Below are positions 1 to 7,100 of a stretch of 8,611 nt of DNA, piece after piece. The notes beneath the pieces were generated by a model. It saw nothing but the letters and a program-made list of their open reading frames with translations. It did no database searches and was not told where the DNA came from. Where the stretch lies: NCBI GenBank assembly GCA_038227745.1, contig JBBRPS010000443.1, positions 1 through 8,611 of the forward strand. The letters are read 5' to 3'. Numbering within the stretch: the first letter of the stretch is position 1; the number at the start of each line of letters is the position of its first letter. The DNA is from DASPXY01 sp038227745. GTDB lineage: Bacteria > Planctomycetota > Planctomycetia > Gemmatales > Gemmataceae. A program made the translations under genes and the position numbers.

Positions 1-13
1 CCACCGGATGTGG

Positions 14-144
14 GGCAAGTTGTCAACTTGCCATTGTTCCCGGCAAGTTGTCAACTTGCCATTGTTCCCGGCAAGTTGTCAACTTGCCATTGTTCCCGGC
101 AAGTTGACAACTTGCCATTTTCCCCGGCAAGTTGACAACTTGCC
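14..144. repeat. Five tandem 19-bp palindromes with exact 28-bp period
   Basis: The palindrome GGCAAGTTG-N-CAACTTGCC occurs at 14-32, 42-60, 70-88, 98-116 and 126-144. Every copy has perfect 9-bp arms, and copy starts are exactly 28 bp apart. The centre base is T in copies 1-3 and A in copies 4-5. The 9-bp spacers are ATTGTTCCC three times, then ATTTTCCCC before the last copy. The array ends 10 bp from the sucA stop codon, so it probably lies in the sucA 3' untranslated region or the gap to the next gene. As RNA each unit could fold into an 8-bp stem with a 3-nt loop; as DNA each is a symmetric site for a dimeric protein. No T-run marks a classical terminator. The function is unknown. Confidence 0.95.
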
Positions 145-154
145 CCACGTCCAT

Positions 155-2971
155 TTAGGCGCTTTTATGGCCCGTCGGCGCCGCGGCCTCTTCCTTCAGT
201 CCGGCCAGGGTCTGCTTGAGGCGGTTGTGCCCGTCCGCGGCCGCCCGCACCAGGTGATCGCCCGACCCCGTCAGCGCCGCCTCGACCAGCTCGCGCTGCT
301 CGCGCAGGTGGATCTGCCGCGACCCCGTGGCGGGGCTGGCGCTGGCGTCGCGGCCGACGTACTTCGGCGCGTGCCCCAGCGCCCGCAGCCGCGGCTCCAT
401 GAACGCCCAGCCGCCCATGTTCAGCGACTCCTCCTGCACCCATACCCACTCGCGCGCCTTGCGGTAGCGCGCCAGCACCCGCTCCAGTGGCTGCACCGGA
501 AATGGGTAGAACTGCTCGACGCGCACCACCGCCGCGTCCGCCGCCTCCAGGTCGGCGCGCCGCTCCACCAGGTCGTAGTAGACCTTGCCGCTGCACAGCA
601 GCACGCGCCGCACCTTCGCCGGATCGACGTGCGTGTCGTCCAGCACCTCCTGGAAGCGGCCGTCGGTCAGCTCCTCGATCGGCGAAACGGCCAGCTTGTG
701 CCGCAGCAGGCTCTTGGGCGTCATCAGGACCAGCGGCTTGCGGAAGTTCCGCCTCATCTGCCGCCGCAGCACGTGGAAGTACTGCGCCGGCGCCGAGGGG
801 TAGCACACCTGGATGTTGTCCTCGGCGCACATCTGCAGGTAGCGCTCCAGACGGGCGCTGGAGTGCTCCGGCCCCTGGCCCTCGTAGCCGTGCGGCAGCA
901 GCATCACCAGCCCGCTGTCGCGCTGCCACTTCGACGAGCTGCAGACGATGAACTGGTCGATGATGACCTGTGCCCCGTTGGCGAAGTCGCCGAACTGCGC
1001 CTCCCAGAGGTCCAGCACGTCCGGGGCGTCCGACGAGTAGCCGAACTCGAAGCCCAGCACCGCCGCCTCGGACAGCAGGCTATCGTAGGCGTTGAGGTGC
1101 GCCTGCTCCGGGGCCAGGAAGTTCAGTGGCGAGTACGGCTCCCCCGTACGGGCGTCGTGGAGCACGCTGTGCCGCTGGCTGAAGGTGCCGCGGCGGCTGT
1201 CCTGGCCGCTGAGGCGCACCGGCGTGCCCTCCAGCAGCAGCGAGCCGAACGCCAGCGCCTCGGCGAACGCCCAGTCGATCGGCCTGCGCTCGGCGAATTC
1301 CTTCGCGCGCGCCTCGAGCTGGCGGACGATCTTGGGGTGGGCGGTGAAGTCGGCCGGCACGCGCGACAGCCCCGCGGTGATGTGCTTCAGGGTCTCGGCC
1401 AGCACCGCGGTCTCGACCGGGGCGTGCGCGTACTGGCGGCTCAGGCCCTTCCAGCGGCCGGCGTGACCGCGCATCCCCACCGCCTGCGGCGGCCCCGTCT
1501 TGACCTTCTCCAGCGACTCCTGCAGCCGCGTCTGGAACTCCTTGACGATCGCCTCGTCCTCGTCCACCGTCAGGTCGCCGCGCAGGATGAGCTGCTCGGT
1601 GTACACCTCGCTGAGCGTCGGCCGCTCCTTGATCTTGGCGTACATCAGCGGCTGCGTGAACGACGGCTCGTCGCCCTCGCTGTGGCCGTGCCGGCGGTAA
1701 CAGTACATGTCGATGACGACATCCTTGTGGAACGTCTGGCGGAACTCCATCGCCAGCTCGGTCACGAAGACGGTCGCCTCGGGGTCCTCGCCGTTGACGT
1801 GGAAGATCGGCACCTCGATCATCTTGGCGACGTCGGAGCAGTAGGTGGTCGAGCGGGCGTCGCTGGGCGAGGTGGTGAAGCCGATCTGGTTGTTGACGAT
1901 GACGTGGACCGTGCCGCCGGTCTTGTAGCCGGGGAGCTGCGACAGGTTGAGCGTCTCGGCGACGAGGCCCTGGCCGGCGAAGGCGGCGTCGCCGTGGATC
2001 AGCACCGGCAGGCCCTGGGTGCGGCCCTCGTCGCCGAAGCGCTCCTGCTTGGCGCGCGTGCGGCCCTCGACGACGGGGCCGACCGCCTCGAGGTGGCTCG
2101 GGTTGGGCGTCAGCGACAGGTGGATGGGGTCGCCGTTGCTGCTGACGCGGTCGGTCGAGAAGCCCAGGTGGTACTTGACGTCGCCGTCACCGTCGATCGA
2201 GTTGGGCAGGCCGTTGTCCTCGAACTCGCTGAACAGCTCGGGGTAGGGCTTGCGCAGAATGTTGGACAGCACATTGAGCCGGCCGCGGTGGGTCATGCCC
2301 AGGACCGCCTCGCGCACGCCGAGGTCGGCCGCCTTCTCGACCAGGGCGTCGAGCAGCGGGATGAGCGTCTCGGCCCCTTCGAGCGAGAAGCGCTTCTGGC
2401 CGACGTAGCGGGTGTGCAGAAACTTCTCGAACAGTTCGGCGAAGTGCAGCTCCATCAGGAGGCGCAGCTTGCGGCGGCGCGAGAAATTGGGCTGGTTGCG
2501 GCGCGGCTCCATGCGGTCCTGCAGCCACTTGCGGACGCGCGTGTCCTGGATGTGCATGTACTCGACGCCGATGGTGCGGCAGTAGGTCTCGCGCAGGGCG
2601 GCGAGTAGTGTGCGCAGGGTGGCGCGGGGCAGGCCGGTGAAGTCGCTGGTGTCGAAACTGCGGTCGAGGTCCTTGTCGGTGAAGGCGAACTCGGACAGCT
2701 CCAGGAGCGGGTGGGTGGGGCGGGCCTCGCTCAGCGGATCGAGGCGGGCGAGGTGGTGGCCGAGGGAGCGGTAGGCGTCGATCAGGCGGTCGATGCCGAT
2801 CTGGGCGGCGCTCTCGGTGTTCTGGGGGCCGGCGCCGGCGGCGCCAAGGTCGAAGCCCTCGAAGAACAGACGCCACCGTTCATCGACCGAGGACGGGGCG
2901 TCGCGCCACTGCTGGTAGGCGGACTCGATGACGTCGAGGTTCCAGCGCGTGGCGAAGGATGGGCTACTCAT
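155..2971 (-). CDS. sucA: 2-oxoglutarate dehydrogenase E1 component (thiamine-diphosphate dependent)
   Basis: This subunit decarboxylates 2-oxoglutarate and passes the succinyl group to the lipoyl domain of the E2 subunit in the cytoplasmic TCA-cycle complex. The product is 938 residues, close to the 933 of E. coli SucA. Visible landmarks are the N-terminal E2-binding segment with ESAYQQWRDAPSSVDERW (about 16-33), GMTHRGRLNVL (225-235, His228), TPNPSHLEAVGP (288-299, His293), the ThDP/Mg-binding stretch HGDAAFAGQG (326-335) with IVNNQIGFTT (358-367), CYRRHGHSEGDEP (424-436), GFEFGYS (640-646, Glu642), LPHGYEGQGPEHSSAR (692-707) and ASASPATG (876-883). No E2 acyltransferase domain is fused, so it is the classical E1 and not the actinobacterial fusion. 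About 38 extra residues follow the usual C-terminus. The start at 2971 was chosen because family similarity begins at MSSPSFATRW; the frame stays open upstream into repeat DNA. No good ribosome site precedes this ATG. The stop is TAA at 155-157. Confidence 0.98.
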   Translation of the reverse strand: MSSPSFATRWNLDVIESAYQQWRDAPSSVDERWRLFFEGFDLGAAGAGPQNTESAAQIGIDRLIDAYRSLGHHLARLDPLSEARPTHPLLELSEFAFTDKDLDRSFDTSDFTGLPRATLRTLLAALRETYCRTIGVEYMHIQDTRVRKWLQDRMEPRRNQPNFSRRRKLRLLMELHFAELFEKFLHTRYVGQKRFSLEGAETLIPLLDALVEKAADLGVREAVLGMTHRGRLNVLSNILRKPYPELFSEFEDNGLPNSIDGDGDVKYHLGFSTDRVSSNGDPIHLSLTPNPSHLEAVGPVVEGRTRAKQERFGDEGRTQGLPVLIHGDAAFAGQGLVAETLNLSQLPGYKTGGTVHVIVNNQIGFTTSPSDARSTTYCSDVAKMIEVPIFHVNGEDPEATVFVTELAMEFRQTFHKDVVIDMYCYRRHGHSEGDEPSFTQPLMYAKIKERPTLSEVYTEQLILRGDLTVDEDEAIVKEFQTRLQESLEKVKTGPPQAVGMRGHAGRWKGLSRQYAHAPVETAVLAETLKHITAGLSRVPADFTAHPKIVRQLEARAKEFAERRPIDWAFAEALAFGSLLLEGTPVRLSGQDSRRGTFSQRHSVLHDARTGEPYSPLNFLAPEQAHLNAYDSLLSEAAVLGFEFGYSSDAPDVLDLWEAQFGDFANGAQVIIDQFIVCSSSKWQRDSGLVMLLPHGYEGQGPEHSSARLERYLQMCAEDNIQVCYPSAPAQYFHVLRRQMRRNFRKPLVLMTPKSLLRHKLAVSPIEELTDGRFQEVLDDTHVDPAKVRRVLLCSGKVYYDLVERRADLEAADAAVVRVEQFYPFPVQPLERVLARYRKAREWVWVQEESLNMGGWAFMEPRLRALGHAPKYVGRDASASPATGSRQIHLREQRELVEAALTGSGDHLVRAAADGHNRLKQTLAGLKEEAAAPTGHKSA

Positions 2972-3024
2972 AAATTTCGGTCTCGAAGGCCTGTTCTCTG
3001 GGCGCTCTGTCTCCTGATGTACAT
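2968..3024 (-). CDS. Possible 18-codon leader ORF overlapping the sucA start
   Basis: A short frame reads MYIRRQSAQRTGLRDRNL and ends in TGA. That TGA overlaps the sucA ATG in the four-base arrangement ATGA, which is typical of translational coupling. A strong purine-rich ribosome site, GGAGGAG (plus-strand positions 3035-3041), lies 10 nt upstream of its ATG, whereas sucA itself has no obvious Shine-Dalgarno. The peptide is basic and resembles nothing I recognise. It could be a translated leader that feeds ribosomes to sucA, or a chance frame. A weak promoter-like pair at 3023-3050 would place the transcript start downstream of this ribosome site, and the two readings exclude each other. Confidence 0.3.
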   Translation of the reverse strand: MYIRRQSAQRTGLRDRNL

Positions 3025-3064
3025 TTAAGGCCAACTCCTCCGGGCGACAAGCGCGGCCGACGCC

Positions 3065-3147
3065 GAAGGCAAAAGGCAAAAGGCAAAAGGCTGAAGGAAA
3101 GACCGTTGCTCTTTCCTTTTGCCTTTTGCCTTTTGCCTTTTGCCTTC
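3065..3147. repeat. Heptamer-repeat (AAAAGGC) hairpin between tsaE and sucA
   Basis: The left arm 3065-3091 is GAAGGC followed by three AAAAGGC heptamers. The right arm 3121-3147 is its exact reverse complement over 27 bp. Inside, GGAAAGA (3096-3102) pairs with TCTTTCC (3110-3116) around a 7-nt loop, giving a nearly continuous stem of over 35 bp. Heptamer tandem repeats of this kind are known as short tandemly repeated sequences in cyanobacteria and other genomes; membership of that class is by resemblance only. It begins 6 nt beyond the tsaE stop and could end or insulate the tsaE transcript, or stabilise it. No U-tract follows it on the minus strand. Confidence 0.92.
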
Positions 3148-3152
3148 ATCCT

Positions 3153-3629
3153 TCAGCCTTCCCCGGCGAGCTGCCCGACGAGCGCCTGGTAGCGCTCGCC
3201 GCGGGCCGCGACGGTGAAGCGTCGCGACGTTTCGCCGGTGACGGCGAGGGTGACGGACAGGTATTCGGCCGGCAGGGACGCCTCGACACGGTCGGCCCAC
3301 TCGACGAGGCAGACGCCACGACCCTCGAAATACTCGTAGGCCCCGAGGTCGGCGAACTCGGCGGGACCTTGGAGGCGGTAGGCGTCGAAGTGGTAGACGG
3401 GCAGGCGGGCGTCGTACTCCTGGATGAGGACGAAGGTGGGGCTGCTGACGACGCGCGTGTCGGCGACGCCCAGGCCCTCGGCGACGGCGCGGACGAGGTG
3501 TGTTTTGCCGGCGCCGAGGGGGCCGACGAGGGCCACGACCGCGCCGGGGAAGAGCAGCGCGGCGAGGCGGCGGCCGAAGGCGCCCGTGGCGTCAAGGTCC
3601 GGCGCGTCGAGGACGGCGGTGTCTGGCAT
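3153..3629 (-). CDS. tsaE: tRNA threonylcarbamoyladenosine biosynthesis ATPase TsaE
   Basis: TsaE is the small cytoplasmic ATPase that works with TsaB and TsaD to place N6-threonylcarbamoyl on A37 of ANN-decoding tRNAs. The product is 158 residues, normal for the family. Visible motifs are Walker A GPLGAGKT (36-43), SSPTF (62-66), HFDAYRL (80-86, with the acidic residue following the third strand) and LVEWADR (108-114, Walker B-like). Start 3629 was chosen because AGGGG (plus-strand 3639-3643) lies 9 nt upstream and the family fold begins soon after. The frame is open to 3707, but that extension reads through the REP-like palindrome and has no family similarity. The stop TGA and the last two codons (GAA GGC) match the motif of the downstream repeat, so the extreme C-terminus may have been shaped by repeat insertion. 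It lies upstream of sucA on the same strand with a 181-bp gap. Its tsaB and tsaD partners are not in the window. Confidence 0.96.
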   Translation of the reverse strand: MPDTAVLDAPDLDATGAFGRRLAALLFPGAVVALVGPLGAGKTHLVRAVAEGLGVADTRVVSSPTFVLIQEYDARLPVYHFDAYRLQGPAEFADLGAYEYFEGRGVCLVEWADRVEASLPAEYLSVTLAVTGETSRRFTVAARGERYQALVGQLAGEG

Positions 3630-3664
3630 GGGAGAATGCCCCTGGTAGACTGGCGTTCGGCCGC

Positions 3665-3740
3665 AGCGGTTCGTGGCCGACTCGCTCCGCAAGTCGGGGG
3701 CAGCCACCCGACTCGCGGAGCGAGTCGGCCACGAACCGCT
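3665..3740. repeat. 76-nt nested palindrome, REP-like element
   Basis: The arms 3665-3690 and 3715-3740 are perfect 26-bp inverted repeats. After one mismatch (3691 against 3714) the stem resumes with AGTCGGG (3692-3698) pairing with CCCGACT (3707-3713) around an 8-nt loop. The right side also carries an internal palindrome, CCGACTCGC-GGA-GCGAGTCGG (3708-3728); the left side carries a looser version of it. Nested palindromes of this kind are typical of dispersed REP/BIME elements. It lies 35 bp upstream of the tsaE start, within its leader or promoter region. No transposase is present. Confidence 0.93.
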
Positions 3741-3836
3741 CGAACGGCTGCACCTGTCAGAATTGGGATCCCGGGCACGGTCGGCAAGCGCCGCGGCCCG
3801 CCTCGCTTCACGCCTTTTTCATAGCCGCCGTTCGGG

Positions 3837-3866
3837 TTGACAGAGATCGGGGTTTAAGGGAATAAT
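3837..3866 (+). promoter_or_regulatory. Predicted sigma70-type promoter for the giant repeat gene
   Basis: A perfect -35 hexamer TTGACA (3837-3842) is followed after 18 bp by AATAAT (3861-3866), five of six matches to TATAAT. It is one of the few AT-rich patches in this GC-rich stretch and it points at the gene starting at 4148. Initiation near 3873 would give a leader of about 275 nt. Confidence 0.6.
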
Positions 3867-3897
3867 CCCCCTCCTACGACGCAGACCCGTTCCAGGA

Positions 3898-3911
3898 AGA
3901 GGACGTCCTCT
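3898..3911. promoter_or_regulatory. 14-bp perfect palindrome, candidate operator
   Basis: AGAGGACGTCCTCT is perfectly symmetric and sits about 25-40 bp downstream of the predicted transcription start. A dimeric repressor could bind here. It is a single copy without a known regulator match, so this is position-based inference only. Confidence 0.25.
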
Positions 3912-4095
3912 CCGACTGGTCGCCCCCGAAGCCCCCGAGGCTCGGATCCCCACGTTCCGGAGTGACCCAAGAGTTATGCTGACCCCATTGCCCAGTCCGT
4001 CAGCGGACGCCGTCCTTCCTGCCCAACCTCCCCCCAGCGCCCTCCGGCCTGCCGGCGCCGCCGTGCGCCGCCGGACCGTGCGCTGAAACCCAACC

Positions 4096-4133
4096 GCGTC
4101 GGGCGATACCCGCCCGACGCTCTACTCTCTTTT
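4096..4133 (+). terminator. Terminator-like stem-loop in the leader of the giant gene
   Basis: GCGTCGGGCG (4096-4105) and CGCCCGACGC (4111-4120) form a perfect 10-bp GC-rich stem with a 5-nt loop ATACC. It is followed by the pyrimidine-rich tail TCTACTCTCTTTT (4121-4133). This resembles an intrinsic terminator with an imperfect U-tract. It lies 28 nt before the start codon, so it would act as an attenuator or leader structure of the downstream gene. It could equally be an mRNA-stabilising hairpin. Confidence 0.4.
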
Positions 4134-4138
4134 CCCAC

Positions 4139-4144
4139 GGAGGG
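4139..4144 (+). promoter_or_regulatory. Ribosome binding site of the giant repeat gene
   Basis: GGAGGG lies 3 nt before the ATG at 4148. The spacing is short but the core is strong, and it fixes the start of an otherwise long open frame. Confidence 0.7.
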
Positions 4145-4147
4145 ACC

Positions 4148-7100
4148 ATGAAGTTCGCATGGTGGCGACAGCGGAGCGCCGCGCGCCGGGCGGCGCGCCG
4201 CCGGCAGCGGAACCACTACCGGCCGACCGCGGAATTACTGGAGCAGCGGGAACTGCTCTTTTTCCCCGTTCCCCCGCCGGGCGGCGGGGGCAATCCGCCG
4301 CCCCCGCCGCCCGGCGGCGGCAATCCTCCTCCACCCGTGCTGCTGGCCCAGCCTTCCGGTCCCGAGTTCCGCGTGAACAGCTACACGCCCGGCGACCAGG
4401 GCCTGGCGTCGGCCGCCGCCGACGCCGCCGGCGACACGCTCGTCGTCTGGCAGAGCGCCGGCGAGGACGGCAGCGGTAACGGCATCTACGGTCAGTTGTA
4501 CGGGCCCAACGGCGTCCCCCGCGGCCACGAGTTCCCCGTCAACCAGACGGCGGCGAACGACCAGGCCAAACCCGCCGTCGCCGCCAGCGCCGACGGACAC
4601 TTCATCGTCGTCTGGCGCAGCAACCAGGCCAACTGGTGGTACGACGGCTACGCCCGCGCCTTCGACGCCCAGGGCAACGCCCTGAGCGCGGAGGTCCCCG
4701 TCACCCAGGCCGCCATGTACAACAGCGCCGACAACCTGTCCGTCGCCGTGGACCAGGGCGGCAACTTCACCGTCGCCTGGGAGGAGTCCCAGTTCGGCCG
4801 CCAGAGCCTGGTCTACGCCCGCCGCTTCCAGCCGGACGGCACGCCCCTGACGGCCAGGGTCACGGTCACGCCCTCCCCCGGTTTCATCCCCGCGCACCCC
4901 GCGGTGGCCGGCGATGCCGCCGGCAACTTTGCGGTCGCCTGGGTGGGCATGACGCCCTCGTTCCAGGCCGCCGTCTTCGCGCAGCGCTTCAACGCCAGCG
5001 CGGCACCGCTCAGCGGCCAGTTCCAGGTCAGCGACAGCGGGGATTTCGCCCAGTCGGTCGCCGCCGCCGTCAAGCCGATGGGCGAGCTGGCCGTCGCCTG
5101 GTCGAGTTACGGCGGCGACGGCAGCGGCACCGGCGTGCTCGGGCGGTTCTACGATGGCACCGGCACGGCCGTCACCGCGCCCCAGCCCCTGAGCAACGTG
5201 ACCGCCGACAACCAGCAAGATCCCGCCCTGGCGGTGGACGGCGACGGCAATTTCCTGCTCGCCTGGGACAGTGCGAACCAGGACGGCAACGGCCTCGGCG
5301 TCTACGCCCGGCGCTTCGCGCCCCAGGGGACGGCCCTGGACGCGAGCGACGTCCAGGTCAACACCTTCACCGGCGGCGACCAGTCGCGGCCGGCGGTCGC
5401 GGTGGGCGGCGGCAACCTCCTGATCGCCTGGAGCGAGGCCGACGGCAGCGCCGGCGGCGTCTTTGCCCAGCGCTACAGCAGCCAGCCCGACGTGGTCCCG
5501 CCGACCGTCGGCGACCTCCTCACGCCCGGCGGCGACCTGATCCCGGCCGGCGCCAGCCTGCATCAGCCATTGCCGACCCTGGTGGTAGATTTCTCAGAGC
5601 GGCTGACGGACGCCGAGGTCGATAACCCCGCCAACTGGGTGGTGACCCAGAACGGGAACGACATCACGGCGGGCATCACCGCCATCACCCAGGCGCTCGA
5701 CCCGGCGCGCGACCGCTACGAGGCGACGCTGACCTTCGCCGCCCCGCTCGGCACTGGCGCGTACACGGTCACGCTCCACGCCAACGTCCATGACCTGGCC
5801 GGCAACGGCCTGGACGGCGACGGCGACGGCAGCCCGGGCGGGGACTTCACGCGGGCCTTCAGCATCTCCGGCGTGCTGCCGGTCGGCACGGAGTTCCTGG
5901 TCAACGACCAGTACACTACCAACCGCCAGGTCAACCCCGACATCGCCCGTGACGCCCAGGGCAACTTCGTGGTGGCCTGGCAGAGCCTGAATGAGGACGG
6001 CAGCGACTGGGGCGTCTTCGCCCAGCGCTACAACGCCCAGGGCCAGGAGGTCGGCACGGAGTTCCGCGTCAACGACAATACCGCCGCCTGGCAGAGCGAT
6101 CCGCGGGTCGCGATGGACCCCGCCGGCGACCTGGTGATCACCTGGGTGAACCGCCCCAGCGGCCCGGATTATGACGTCTGGGCGCGCGTCTATGACCCCG
6201 CGGGCAACGCCGTGGGCGGCCAGTTCCTGGTCAACCAGAACACCGCCTACGCGCAGGCGAGCCAGGCGGTGGCGATGGACGCCCACGGCGACTTCGTCGT
6301 CACCTGGGTGACCGAGTACGCCGGCAGCGCCATCGCCGCCCGCCGTTACGACAAGTACGGCAACCCGCTCAGCGACGAGTTCGCCGTCACCACTCTGAAC
6401 AATTACCAGCACGGCGGCCCGAGCGTCGCCATGGACAGCGCCGGCAACTTCGTGCTCGGCTGGCAGGTCGGCGGCCTGGTCGATAGCTGGGACGGCTTCG
6501 CCCAGCGCTACGACAAGGACGGCCACCTGGTGGGGAGCGAGTTCCAGGTCAATTACTACACCGACGGCGATCAGACCTCGCCCCTGATGGTGCTGCGCGA
6601 CGACGGCGAACTGTTTACCTTCTTCGGCAGCAATTCGCCGACGGCGGGCGGCCTCGGCATCTACGCCCGACAGTTCGACGCCGGCAACAACCCGCTGGGC
6701 GTGGAGTACCCGGTCACGAACGACCACACCGGCTTCTACCCCTCCGCGGCCCTCGGCACCGACGCGGCGGGCAACTTCGTGCTACTGTACGGGACCTACG
6801 ACGCCAGCGGCGACGGCATCTACGCGCGGCTGCTGGACGCGACGGCCACGCCGACGGGGGACCGCTTCCGCGTCAACAGCACGGTCGGCGGCAGCCAGGA
6901 CGCCTCCCGCGTCTCGGTCGGACCGGGCGGCGACTTCATCGCCGTCTGGTACAGTGACGGCCAGGACGGCAGCGCCGAGGCGATCATCGGTCAGCGCTTC
7001 AGCGGCGCCACGCCCGCGCCGTCGAAGCCGCACGCCAACGCCGGCGGGCCGTACGACGTCCCCGAGGGGAACAACACGATCACCCTCGACGCCACCGGCA

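Larger units (their letters stand above)
3867..4147 (+). other. Long untranslated leader / intergenic region of the giant gene
   Basis: The stretch between the predicted promoter and the giant gene has no convincing gene. It holds a 14-bp perfect palindrome AGAGGACGTCCTCT (3898-3911), a 36-codon frame with no usable ribosome site (3976-4086), a C-rich low-complexity run around 4020-4080 and the stem-loop at 4096-4120. I recognise no known riboswitch in it. Confidence 0.5.

Noticed and set aside
14..144. CRISPR array
   Set aside because: The spacers are only 9 bp and nearly identical, and the repeats are 19-bp full palindromes. No cas gene is present.
8..2608. An 866-codon open frame on the plus strand opposite sucA
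   Set aside because: Its translation is Arg/Ala/Val/His-rich with no recognisable domain, and it lies antisense to the fully conserved sucA. Long antisense frames are expected in DNA with high third-position GC.
3023..3050. Minus-strand promoter for sucA: TTGTCG, 16 bp, TTAAAT
   Set aside because: Each hexamer matches the consensus at only four of six positions, too weak to claim in isolation. It also conflicts with the leader ORF ribosome site.
2972..3079. N-terminal extension of sucA up to 3079
   Set aside because: The added 36 residues read through the edge of the heptamer repeat and have no family similarity; the conserved N-terminus begins at the ATG at 2971.
3025..3300. Small frames reading KAKGKRQKAKGK or LPFAFCLLPFAF
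   Set aside because: These peptides are translations of the heptamer hairpin, a common source of false gene calls.
3630..3707. N-terminal extension of tsaE to 3707
   Set aside because: The added 26 residues are encoded partly by the REP-like palindrome, while a ribosome site AGGGG precedes the ATG at 3629.
3976..4086. 36-codon plus-strand frame (MLTPLPSPSADAV...) in the leader of the giant gene
   Set aside because: There is no ribosome site at a usable distance, the composition is Pro/Ala/Arg-rich, and no family is recognisable.
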